Shown piece after piece: positions 1 to 5,791 of a stretch of DNA of 10,652 bases. The stretch is from Bifidobacterium breve (GTDB lineage Bacteria > Actinomycetota > Acidimicrobiia > Acidimicrobiales > Ilumatobacteraceae), in assembly GCA_945896935.1 (NCBI GenBank), contig CAMDER010000047.1:1-10652 (forward strand), read 5' to 3'. The notes under the pieces were generated by a model, which had not been told where the DNA came from, did not search any database, and saw nothing but the letters and a program-made list of their open reading frames with translations. Numbering within the stretch: position 1 is the first letter of the stretch; the number at the start of each line of letters is the position of its first letter. Both the position numbers and the translations under genes were made by a program.

Positions 1-39
1 CTTTTCAGGCGGACGCTCTGCCGACTGAGCTACTCGACC
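1..39 (-). tRNA. tRNA-Phe (GAA), 3' part missing at window edge
   Basis: Read on the minus strand, this is the 5' part of a tRNA: a 7-nt acceptor strand (GGTCGAG), TA, a D-arm closed by GCTC/GAGC, the anticodon 5' stem TCCGC and the loop CTGAAAA. The loop gives anticodon GAA, so it charges phenylalanine. The rest of the anticodon stem, the T-arm and the 3' end lie outside the window. It is the third gene of a Glu-Asp-Phe cluster and is probably processed from the same precursor as the other two. Confidence 0.9.
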
Positions 40-41
40 GT

Positions 42-67
42 GTGCTTGTGGGTTTCCCCACACGCAC
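42..67 (-). other. Intercistronic hairpin between tRNA-Asp and tRNA-Phe
   Basis: Nearly the whole 28-nt spacer folds on itself. Bases 42-45 pair with 64-67 and 47-52 pair with 57-62, with one internal mismatch (46/63) and a four-base loop (53-56). In the minus-strand RNA the loop reads GAAA, a GNRA-type tetraloop. The stem begins directly after the encoded CCA of tRNA-Asp and ends 2 nt before the 5' base of tRNA-Phe. No U-run follows, so it is unlikely to be a terminator. A role in separating the two tRNAs during processing is inference. Confidence 0.6.
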
Positions 68-144
68 TGGCGGTCCCGACGGGACTCGAACCCGCGACCT
101 CCGGCTTGACAGGCCGGCGTGAACTCCAACTTCACCACGAGACC
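68..144 (-). tRNA. tRNA-Asp (GTC)
   Basis: A complete 77-nt cloverleaf on the minus strand. The acceptor GGTCTCG pairs with CGGGACC, allowing one G-U. The anticodon stem CCGGC/GCCGG encloses the loop CTGTCAA, giving anticodon GTC (aspartate). The T-arm contains GGTTCGAGTCC. The discriminator base is G and the CCA end is encoded (68-70). It lies between tRNA-Glu and tRNA-Phe in the same orientation. Confidence 0.95.
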
Positions 145-178
145 AAAACATGTGCTTTGGTTATTGCAATTTCGGCTA

Positions 179-227
179 TGTACTAGATGTGTACTAGATG
201 TATTCACTAGAAGTATGTACTAGATGT
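179..227. repeat. Short tandem repeat in the tRNA-Glu/tRNA-Asp spacer
   Basis: The 11-mer TGTACTAGATG occurs exactly three times (starting at 179, 190 and 216), with a fourth degenerate unit (TTCACTAGAAG) at 203-213. The CTAG cores fall at 183, 194, 207 and 220, so the spacing is 11, 13 and 13 bp. The array lies in the transcribed spacer between two tRNA genes. I see no coding potential and no spacer-repeat architecture. It may be slippage-derived or a protein-binding or processing site; no function can be assigned. Confidence 0.75.
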
Positions 228-229
228 CG

Positions 230-244
230 GACCGCAAAACGGTC
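230..244 (-). other. Hairpin directly after tRNA-Glu
   Basis: A perfect 5-bp stem (230-234 with 240-244, GACCG/CGGTC) encloses the 5-nt loop 235-239. In the minus-strand transcript it starts at the nucleotide directly after the encoded CCA of tRNA-Glu. The placement is the same as for the hairpin after tRNA-Asp, which suggests a shared role in 3'-end formation or protection of the precursor. That role is inferred from position only. Confidence 0.5.
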
Positions 245-320
245 TGGCACCCCCAACGGGATTCGAACCCGTGCCGCCACCTTGAAAGGGTGGTGTCCTA
301 GGCCACTAGACGATGGGGGC
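245..320 (-). tRNA. tRNA-Glu (TTC)
   Basis: A complete 76-nt cloverleaf on the minus strand. The acceptor GCCCCCA pairs with TGGGGGT, with a terminal G-U pair. The anticodon stem CCACC/GGTGG encloses CTTTCAA, giving anticodon TTC (glutamate). The T-arm contains GGTTCGAATCC, the discriminator is G, and CCA is encoded at 245-247. It is the first tRNA of the Glu-Asp-Phe cluster, 99 bp beyond the DUF2017 stop codon. I found no convincing terminator or tRNA promoter in that 99-bp gap. Confidence 0.95.
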
Positions 321-401
321 TTGGGCACTCGTCTCGATGAGAGCGTGGCAACTCTAACAGAACTGTCTGCGGTCTCCACCCGAAGATTGGCGCCCGCTGT
401 C

Positions 402-445
402 GTTTTACATGAGGGGGTTTTACGCGGCGGGGTTTTGCATGAGGG
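402..445. repeat. Imperfect direct repeat around the DUF2017 stop codon
   Basis: GTTTTACATGAGGG (402-415) and GTTTTGCATGAGGG (432-445) differ at one base and are 30 bp apart, so they are in phase. In the minus-strand reading one copy encodes the last residues of the DUF2017 protein (Leu-Met-Gln-Asn) and the other lies just past its TAA, where the CAA codon reads TAA. This looks like a small in-frame duplication at the 3' end of the gene. Confidence 0.5.
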
Positions 446-908
446 CCGAGATGGCACTATCGAGAAGCCACGACAAGAAGTTGTAGAGGGCGAGTTCGTC
501 ATGGCGCGGATCGTCTTCATCGAGGTAATCATCGATTTCTCCAACACCTAAGAGGGTTCCCAAGACGAGGCGCACACTGTTGAGGGCAGCGCAGAATGCA
601 TCTAATTGCGCAAAAGTGACGATTTTTAGCTTGTCGTCACCGAGGAACTCGTCGACAGTGGCGATGGAGTCGAGTCGACTCGCAACCAACTCATCGCGCA
701 TCAGTCGTTGGTACTCGGTTTCAGCCTCGTCGTTATCGAAATAGGCGGGCGGAAAAAGTCGAGCCAACTTCGGGTCGCCGACCGGAGCAGTCGTAAGCAA
801 CTCTCGAACTTCACCGATCAGCGTTCGGAGTAAGCCTCGTTCATCGGTACCCAAATTGATGGCGATTCCCTTTTTAGTTGTTGCGAACGGTGGTTTGGCG
901 CGAGCCAC
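420..908 (-). CDS. DUF2017 family protein
   Basis: A 162-residue soluble protein of unknown function that I recognise as the DUF2017 family, an actinobacterial neighbour of clpS. Family-like blocks are an N-terminal basic stretch, an 'LRTLIGEVRELL' helix (about 27-38), 'RLFPPAY' (50-56), an acidic/charged helix with 'EYQRLMRDEL' (65-74), 'LNSVRLVLGTLL' (109-120) and a hydrophobic C-terminal helix 'YNFLSWLLDS' (142-151). The longer open frame upstream overlaps clpS. I chose the GTG at 908-906 because family homology begins there and it lies 1 nt after the clpS stop, implying translational coupling. An AGGA is present about 11 nt upstream. There is no signal peptide or membrane segment. The coupling suggests a job tied to ClpS or proteolysis, but this is inference. 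Confidence 0.8.
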   Translation of the reverse strand: MARAKPPFATTKKGIAINLGTDERGLLRTLIGEVRELLTTAPVGDPKLARLFPPAYFDNDEAETEYQRLMRDELVASRLDSIATVDEFLGDDKLKIVTFAQLDAFCAALNSVRLVLGTLLGVGEIDDYLDEDDPRHDELALYNFLSWLLDSAISALMQNPAA

Positions 909-909
909 G

Positions 910-1260
910 TCAGACCGCGTCCTGTTGCATGGTGGCCCACAGTCCATGTTCGTGAAGTCGGTAGACATCCATTTCGGACTTTTCTTTCGAGCCACTGGCA
1001 ACAACTGCTTTGCCCTTTTCGTGGACATCGAGCATGAGTTCAGTGGCTTTTTCAAGGCTGTAACCAAATAATTTTTGGAAAACAAAAGTGACGTAACTCA
1101 TCAGGTTGATGGGGTCGTTCCAGACCAAAACAACCCACGGATGCTCAAGAGATATTGACTCCTCGGCCTCGGGTCGCTCAATAGTTGCGGGTGCTGCGGC
1201 GACGAGAGTCACGCCTGCTGTGTTCACTCCTTCATTGTCTCGGTTGGTTGAGGTATTCAC
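910..1260 (-). CDS. clpS: ATP-dependent Clp protease adaptor ClpS
   Basis: A 116-residue cytoplasmic adaptor. ClpS binds N-terminal destabilising residues of substrates and hands them to the ClpA/ClpC-ClpP protease (N-degron pathway). The first 38 or so residues are a variable tail that would contact the Clp ATPase. The core begins at 'HPWVVLVWNDP' (40-50). The residues matching the substrate alpha-amino pocket are N48 and D49, and H80 in 'DVHEKGKAV' follows with the same 31-residue Asp-His spacing as in E. coli ClpS. The C-terminus 'HGLWATMQQD' is typical for Actinobacteria. The start is GTG at 1260 with weak Shine-Dalgarno support; in-frame GTGs at residues 12 and 17 are alternatives and would only shorten the tail. 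It is transcribed divergently from ctaB and runs directly into the DUF2017 gene. Confidence 0.93.
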   Translation of the reverse strand: MNTSTNRDNEGVNTAGVTLVAAAPATIERPEAEESISLEHPWVVLVWNDPINLMSYVTFVFQKLFGYSLEKATELMLDVHEKGKAVVASGSKEKSEMDVYRLHEHGLWATMQQDAV

Positions 1261-1281
1261 ACCCCCATACGATCAAGATTG
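1244..1281 (+). promoter_or_regulatory. Possible ctaB promoter in a 21-bp divergent gap
   Basis: Only 21 bp (1261-1281) separate the clpS GTG from the ctaB ATG. On the plus strand a TTGGTT (1244-1249) lies 18 bp from TACGAT (1268-1273), a weak -35/-10 pair. Transcription would then begin at about 1280-1282, so the ctaB mRNA would be nearly leaderless. That agrees with the absence of a Shine-Dalgarno before ctaB. The boxes match the consensus only partly, and the clpS promoter must also overlap ctaB coding sequence. Confidence 0.25.
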
Positions 1282-2232
1282 ATGTCTATTGGTTCGCGCC
1301 CCTTGGTTCCGTCTCGCCTGTCGCCAGGTGGGGTCGCCGCACATGGTGCCCGTAAAGAACCAAAGTCGGTTTTCGGTGGCTACATCGTTTTGATGAAGTT
1401 GCGGGTGGTTGAGCTGCTGCTCATCACCACGGTTCCCACCATGGTTTTGGCCGAACAAGGTTGGCCCAGTTGGGGACTCGTCGCCGTCACTCTCGTCGGT
1501 GGCACTTTGGCCGCCGGCGGGGCAAACGCCATCAACATGGTGATCGATCGTGACATCGACGCCCTGATGGACCGCACCAAAACCCGTCCGCTCGTGACTG
1601 GTCTGATCCAGCCCCGTGAGGCCATGATTTTTGCGTTAGCCCTGGAAGCGGTCGCTTTTGCGATTCTCTGGGCGGGGGCCAACCTGCTCGCGGCCTGTTT
1701 GGCACTCTCGGCGACCCTGTTTTATGTCTTTGTCTATTCGTTGTGGCTCAAGCGCACGAGTCGCCAAAACATCGTGATCGGCGGCGCAGCCGGTGCGGTC
1801 CCGGTCTTAGTGGGCTGGGCCGCGGTGCAAAATTCGCTGGCCTGGGAGCCATTTATCCTGTTCACAGCCATATTTTTGTGGACTCCACCTCATTTTTGGG
1901 CCCTGGCGATTCGTCACGCCGATGAATACAAAGCCGCTGGGGTGCCCATGATGCCGTCGGTCGCAACCATGAAGCAGACGGTCCGCCAGATGTTTGTGTA
2001 TACGGTCCTTTTGACCGCCGTCACCCTGCTTCTGGGTCCCATTGCCAACCTTGGGTTGATATACATGATTTCTGCGGTCATTTTGGGGCTGGGATTTATT
2101 GCCAGCACCGTTGATCTGGGTCGCCATCCCTCGGCGAGTCGGGCGATGCGCGTGTTTGGATTCTCAATCACTTATGTGACAGTCCTTTTTACGGCCATGG
2201 CCGTCGATGTGTTCGTGAAGTACGGGATCTGA
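1282..2232 (+). CDS. ctaB: Protoheme IX farnesyltransferase (heme O synthase)
   Basis: A 316-residue integral membrane prenyltransferase of the UbiA superfamily. It adds a farnesyl group to heme b to make heme O, the precursor of heme a used by the caa3 oxidase encoded downstream. The first Asp-rich motif is N85-x3-D89-x3-D93 (in 'NMVIDRDID'), followed by 'RTKTRPL' (98-104). The second conserved loop is 'HADEYKAAGVPMMP' (212-225). About nine hydrophobic helices are visible, and 'WTPPHFWALA' (200-209) is characteristic of this enzyme. I chose ATG 1282 over the adjacent TTG 1279. The first 30 residues precede the family core and could be partly untranslated if a later start is used. No heme A synthase (ctaA) is visible in the window. 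Confidence 0.95.
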   Translation: MSIGSRPLVPSRLSPGGVAAHGARKEPKSVFGGYIVLMKLRVVELLLITTVPTMVLAEQGWPSWGLVAVTLVGGTLAAGGANAINMVIDRDIDALMDRTKTRPLVTGLIQPREAMIFALALEAVAFAILWAGANLLAACLALSATLFYVFVYSLWLKRTSRQNIVIGGAAGAVPVLVGWAAVQNSLAWEPFILFTAIFLWTPPHFWALAIRHADEYKAAGVPMMPSVATMKQTVRQMFVYTVLLTAVTLLLGPIANLGLIYMISAVILGLGFIASTVDLGRHPSASRAMRVFGFSITYVTVLFTAMAVDVFVKYGI

Positions 2233-2252
2233 ATTGTCGAACCAGTGACAAT
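2233..2252. other. Inverted repeat after ctaB
   Basis: ATTGTC (2233-2238) and GACAAT (2247-2252) form a perfect 6-bp inverted repeat with an 8-bp spacer directly after the ctaB TGA. No T-run follows, so it is a poor intrinsic terminator. It could be a weak RNA stem or an operator-like site. It is reported as a visible structure only. Confidence 0.35.
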
Positions 2253-2387
2253 GAATTCACGAGCGAACTTGGTCGGGGATTTCGGTCCAAGCAGGGCAAT
2301 CAGGGTAATGTCGTTAGTTGGAAATAGTTTTGAGACCCCCGAGGAACCCCGAACTCCTCTCGTTGCGCGTGAAGCGAGCCATCTCGA
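2253..2387 (+). promoter_or_regulatory. Leader of the shadow-oxidase gene set
   Basis: This non-coding stretch precedes the subunit-I-like gene. I see no strong sigma-70-type promoter. It holds two small stems: GAGGA/TCCTC (2341-2345 with 2355-2359), and a 6-bp stem with one G-U (2359-2364 with 2373-2378) ending 9 nt before the ATG at 2388. The Shine-Dalgarno is poor (GAAG at 2371). The stems could affect translation initiation, or the gene could be read through from ctaB. Neither is demonstrated. Confidence 0.25.
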
Positions 2388-4007
2388 ATGACATCAATTG
2401 AAACCCATCTACCTACTGATGTATCTGCATCGACGCCGACCATTGCGACATGGCTGACAACTGCTGATCACAAAAAAGTTGGTCGCCTGTTTATCGGAAC
2501 AAGCTTCGTCGGTCTGGTGGTTGGACTCGTCCTTGCCATCTTGGTGACATTCGAGCGCATCAACGCCGATAGTTATCAAATTTTGAGCGACAATTCAGTT
2601 CCACAAGTGTTGGCGGCGGTGCGTTTGTTGCTCACTTTCGGAACGGTTGTTCCACTCTTGCTTGGTCTCGCTATTGCCGTTGTTCCGTTGCAATTAGGTG
2701 CACGTTCAAATGCGTTTCCGCGGTTAGCAGCCGCTGGCTTTTGGACTTGGCTCACTGGACTTGGCCTCGCCCTCGCCGCGATCATCGGTAACGGTGGTCC
2801 AAATGGTGGTAACTCCAACCTTGTTGATTTGTACCTGTCTGGATCAATCGTTCTTGGCTTTGGTGTGTTGATGGCAGCAACTTCGATTGCAGTCAGTGTG
2901 CTCACCACTCGTGCGCCTGGTATGGGAATTTTGCGGGCACCGCTTTTCACCTGGTCATCACTTGTTGGTTCGTTGGCGTTAATTCTCACGATGCCGGTTT
3001 TGATTGGCACCACGGTGTACGTCTATGTCGATCACCGTTACGCCCGCGCTGGTTTTGGTGGAAACACTGGTGTCAATCAGTGGATCGGTTGGGCATTGTC
3101 ACAGCCGTTTAGTTTGTTGTTGGCAATTCCGGCACTCGGCATTGTGCTTGATGTTGTTCCCACTATTGGACGTACCCGTTTGGCTCAGCGTTCGGTGGCG
3201 TTTGGGGCTGTGGGAGTCGTCGCAATTAGTGCACTTGCAACTGTGACTCAAACAAGCATCACGCTGCCGTGGGAAGGTGCAAAGTTTCTTGATAATGCTG
3301 GCACCAAGATTGCTGATCTTTTACCGTTTTTGTTACTGAACGTCGTTCCAGTACTTGGTTTGCTCGGAGTTCTTGGTTTGTCGCTGTTGACACTCAAATC
3401 CAGCAAGCTCGTCATCAGTGCACCATTGACATTTGTTCTGATTGGTTTGCTCGGCATTCTTCTTGGTGCTGCTGCACACATCGTCGGACTTGTTCAAGAT
3501 GCTGGATTGATCGGTTCAATTTACGAAGCAGGCGTCTATGTCCCGATCACATTCGGTGCAATCACGATTGCCTTCGGTGGTATTTGCTACTGGGGACCAA
3601 AATTGTGGGGACGTTCAATCCCCGACAAGGCAGCAACTCCTTTGGCTTTGTTGGCACTTCTTGCGATCGGACTTGATTCACTTCCGTATTACGTCGCTGG
3701 ATTTGCCGATCAGCCAACTGGTCTTGTGAACGGTTTCGCGTACAGCGGTCCGCAAGATTTGTGGAATGCATTGACGTGCGCAGGATTCGTTGTCATGTTG
3801 TTGGCATCAATTGCTTTTGTCGGTCTTGCACTGAAGAGTTTCACGAGTGGTGAAGCTGCCGGCAACGATCCGTGGGATGGCACAAGCCTCGAATGGGCGA
3901 CGTCATCGCCGCCACCCACTGAAAATTTTGCTGGTGTGATTGTCGTGAATTCGGCAACTCCGTTGGCTGATATGAAGTCCGCTTCATCGAAAGGGAAGGT
4001 TGCCTGA
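2388..4007 (+). CDS. Degenerate cytochrome c oxidase subunit I-like protein lacking all metal ligands
   Basis: A 539-residue polytopic membrane protein homologous end to end with the CtaD at 7025-9040. Shared blocks are 'TADHKK' (25-30), 'VPLQLGAR' then 'AFPRL' (99-113), 'RAPGM' and 'PLFTW' (175-189), 'IPALGIVLDVVP' (247-258), 'YWGPK' (401-405) and a 'DPWD...LEW...PP' tail (494-510). In ungapped local alignments to CtaD every metal ligand is replaced: heme a His to V78 and Y384, heme a3 His to G382, CuB His to Q239, Q288 and T289. The active-site Glu and Tyr become F241 and L243; the D-channel Asp and Asn become S107 and A114. Only four His occur in the protein (7, 28, 216, 364). It cannot bind heme or CuB in the usual way. 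The frame is intact, the length is normal, and it overlaps the next gene (TGATG). Automated annotation may call it subunit I. Function unknown. Confidence 0.85.
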   Translation: MTSIETHLPTDVSASTPTIATWLTTADHKKVGRLFIGTSFVGLVVGLVLAILVTFERINADSYQILSDNSVPQVLAAVRLLLTFGTVVPLLLGLAIAVVPLQLGARSNAFPRLAAAGFWTWLTGLGLALAAIIGNGGPNGGNSNLVDLYLSGSIVLGFGVLMAATSIAVSVLTTRAPGMGILRAPLFTWSSLVGSLALILTMPVLIGTTVYVYVDHRYARAGFGGNTGVNQWIGWALSQPFSLLLAIPALGIVLDVVPTIGRTRLAQRSVAFGAVGVVAISALATVTQTSITLPWEGAKFLDNAGTKIADLLPFLLLNVVPVLGLLGVLGLSLLTLKSSKLVISAPLTFVLIGLLGILLGAAAHIVGLVQDAGLIGSIYEAGVYVPITFGAITIAFGGICYWGPKLWGRSIPDKAATPLALLALLAIGLDSLPYYVAGFADQPTGLVNGFAYSGPQDLWNALTCAGFVVMLLASIAFVGLALKSFTSGEAAGNDPWDGTSLEWATSSPPPTENFAGVIVVNSATPLADMKSASSKGKVA

Positions 4008-4606
4008 TGCTCGCACTACCCCCCGCTTCGCAACCTGCAGCACGCCGTCAAGTTTTTGTCGGTACTGCAGTCGCAGGTGCTGCTGGTTTCATGCTGATCG
4101 GCGGAATGATGGCCACTTGGCTGAAGTTCCGCGCCGATGCTCCCGTTCGCGAGTCACTGAAGCGTGGATTCATCAAAGACTGGATGCCCGACAAGATTGT
4201 GGTTCCCGAGATTGCAGCAAACATGATGTTGTTGGGTCTCTTTGTGATCTGCATCATGGCTCAGTGGGCCGTGTATTCAGCCAAGCGCAATGATCGTACG
4301 CACACTGGCCTTGCTTTAGGTGTCACTGCGTTGTTGGCGCTGGCCAGTATCAACGCACAAATAGCCATCTGGACGCAGATGGGAGTTGGCGCCAATGACG
4401 GCGCTTTCCATTCAATGTTCTATGCCGCAACCGGAACCATGACTGCGTTGATTCTTTCTGGTTTCGTGTACACCGCAGTTGCCGCGTTTAGGTATCTCGG
4501 TGGTCGCACCAAAGAAGTCGAACTGGTTTCGGCTCACGCCCTCTACTGGTACTTCCTCACTGCAGCGTTCTGCGCAGTGTGGTTCGTCATCTACGTGCAG
4601 AAGTGA
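4007..4606 (+). CDS. Degenerate cytochrome c oxidase subunit III-like protein
   Basis: A 199-residue membrane protein with about five hydrophobic helices, resembling the CtaE at 9033-9644. Matches include 'SAKRNDR' (91-97) with 'SAQRKDER' of CtaE, 'VTALLA' (106-111), 'FYAATG' (138-143) with 'FYTLTG', and a C-terminal 'LYWYF' (179-183) with 'LYWHF'. Residues usually conserved in subunit III are gone: the helix Glu becomes G27, the two His of the 'GFHGVH' motif become M145 and L148, and the His and Asp of 'LYWHFVD' become Y182 and T185. The ATG overlaps the previous stop by one base, with GAAGG upstream, so it should be co-translated with the subunit-I-like gene. It probably pairs with that protein as subunit III does with subunit I; this is inference. 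Confidence 0.8.
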   Translation: MLALPPASQPAARRQVFVGTAVAGAAGFMLIGGMMATWLKFRADAPVRESLKRGFIKDWMPDKIVVPEIAANMMLLGLFVICIMAQWAVYSAKRNDRTHTGLALGVTALLALASINAQIAIWTQMGVGANDGAFHSMFYAATGTMTALILSGFVYTAVAAFRYLGGRTKEVELVSAHALYWYFLTAAFCAVWFVIYVQK

Positions 4607-4619
4607 CGAGGCAGCACTC

Positions 4620-5762
4620 ATGATTACAACAAGCTCAAAACTTTTCTACGGACTTGGTGCAGTATCAATTGCTGGGTCCATCGTTTGGATAATCGCTCAT
4701 GACGGTGGTGCACTTGGAGCGGTGGCCTTGGTGTTCATTGCCGTCGCTCTACTCTTCCTCGGCGGAATTGCTTCATATGTTCGTGATGGTCACATTTTGT
4801 CAACTGACACTGAACAACATGATTCGGCGCCAGCGGCACAGCGTGGACCTAGTCACAGTTGGTTCCCGTTAGGTACCGCATTGGCTCTTGGAATGTTGGT
4901 TGTTGGTCTGGTGACGTCGCCTGGCATCTTCAAAGTCGGTGTTGCTTTGTTGTTGGCAATGCTCGGCGAATGGCTGATTCAGAACTGGAGCGATCGTGCT
5001 TCATCTGATCCGAGTTATAACGAGCGAGTTCGTGGTTGGGTTGTTCACCCTCTTGAGATCCCGATCGGTGGAGCATTGTTGCTCGGTGTAATTGTGTTGT
5101 CTTTCTCGCGAATTTTCTTGGCGTTGTCTGTCGAAGCCGGCCCGATTGTTTTCGCAATCCTTGGCGCACTTGTCTTGTTCTTTGGTTCAATGTTGTCGAT
5201 ACGCCGCGGAACCAGCAAACGATTGGTTGGCGCCGTGTGTGGTGTTGCCCTCTTGGCTTTGTCGGTAGTCGGTGTTGCACTGGCGCTCAATGGTGAACGT
5301 GAGGGTCTGACGATTGCCGCTGAAGAAGATCATTTTGCTCATCGCGCCTGTGGTGAGGAAGCCGAAGAATCCGATGAAGACGCAGTCCGCGCCGTGTCGG
5401 CTAAGAGCAGCGTGGCTGCGACTGTGACTCTCAAAGATGGCGCGTTGTACGCCGAAATGGACGGTTACTCCGGGCCATTGACCTCAATCTCTTTGCAGCG
5501 AGCATGGAACTCAAGCATCCTCTTCCTGAACGAAGATGAAGGCGAACACCGAATGGTCGTGACATACGGCAAGGTCGTCGAATCTTTGGGCGGCGGAGTT
5601 GAGCGCGAGACTCTTCTTCAAGCGTGTACCTCGTTGGTTGCCCAAGGTGGCCAGCAAGGGGTAGTCGTGAATATTCCAAAACCGTCCATTTCAAGTTCTG
5701 AGGGATTCAGCATTACCGTCCCTGGTCTTGAGGGAGCATCGATCGAGGTGATGGTGCCGTGA
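4620..5762 (+). CDS. Subunit IV-like / cupredoxin-like fusion membrane protein
   Basis: A 380-residue protein that I do not recognise as a named family. Residues 1-125 resemble actinobacterial oxidase subunit IV: two helices (8-26, 31-53), a hydrophilic loop with 'VRDG' and 'PSHSWFPLG' (77-85), then two more helices (about 83-120). Three further helices follow (about 148-170, 172-192, 203-223). Basic residues in 'SIRRGTSKR' (193-201) put that loop inside and the C-terminus outside. The tail has an acidic linker (239-255) and a beta-rich domain (264-380) with cupredoxin-like 'FLNEDEGEH' (302-310) and a terminal 'VPGLEGASIEVMVP'. H310 and C336 are present, but the final Cys-His-Met copper loop is absent, so copper binding is doubtful. 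ATG 4620 follows GAGG by 8 nt. The stop overlaps a possible GTG start of ctaC. Confidence 0.65.
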   Translation: MITTSSKLFYGLGAVSIAGSIVWIIAHDGGALGAVALVFIAVALLFLGGIASYVRDGHILSTDTEQHDSAPAAQRGPSHSWFPLGTALALGMLVVGLVTSPGIFKVGVALLLAMLGEWLIQNWSDRASSDPSYNERVRGWVVHPLEIPIGGALLLGVIVLSFSRIFLALSVEAGPIVFAILGALVLFFGSMLSIRRGTSKRLVGAVCGVALLALSVVGVALALNGEREGLTIAAEEDHFAHRACGEEAEESDEDAVRAVSAKSSVAATVTLKDGALYAEMDGYSGPLTSISLQRAWNSSILFLNEDEGEHRMVVTYGKVVESLGGGVERETLLQACTSLVAQGGQQGVVVNIPKPSISSSEGFSITVPGLEGASIEVMVP

Positions 5763-5782
5763 AAAAAATGATTGATCAAGTT

Positions 5783-5788
5783 GGAGAG
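5783..5788 (+). promoter_or_regulatory. Shine-Dalgarno supporting the internal ctaC start
   Basis: GGAGAG lies 3 nt before the ATG at 5792 (GGAG to ATG spacing 5 nt). It favours this ATG over the GTG at 5759, which overlaps the previous stop and has only a GAGG about 10 nt upstream. The choice changes the N-terminus by 11 residues ahead of the lipoprotein signal. Confidence 0.5.
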
Positions 5789-5791
5789 TCG

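Noticed and set aside
179..227. The tandem repeat as a CRISPR array
   Set aside because: The units are only about 11-13 bp and almost contiguous, with no spacers and no cas genes nearby.
321..419. A terminator or tRNA promoter between DUF2017 and tRNA-Glu
   Set aside because: Only 4-bp stems and a weak TAGAGT box without a matching -35 are visible, too little to call.
198..551. A 117-codon plus-strand open frame at the left end
   Set aside because: It runs antisense through tRNA-Glu and the end of the DUF2017 gene and has no recognisable protein features.
2388..4007. The subunit-I-like gene as a decaying pseudogene
   Set aside because: It has 539 uninterrupted codons, normal length, retained structural motifs and a coupled downstream partner. 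Loss is concentrated at cofactor and channel residues rather than spread randomly.
2388..4606. The paralogue pair as a cbb3 oxidase or nitric oxide reductase
   Set aside because: Those enzymes keep the heme and metal His. Here they are lost, and the tail motif and best local matches are to the A-type CtaD in the same operon.
4479..4619. An upstream extension of the 4620 gene
   Set aside because: It lies entirely within the subunit-III-like gene in another frame and shows no family similarity. ATG 4620 has a well-placed GAGG.
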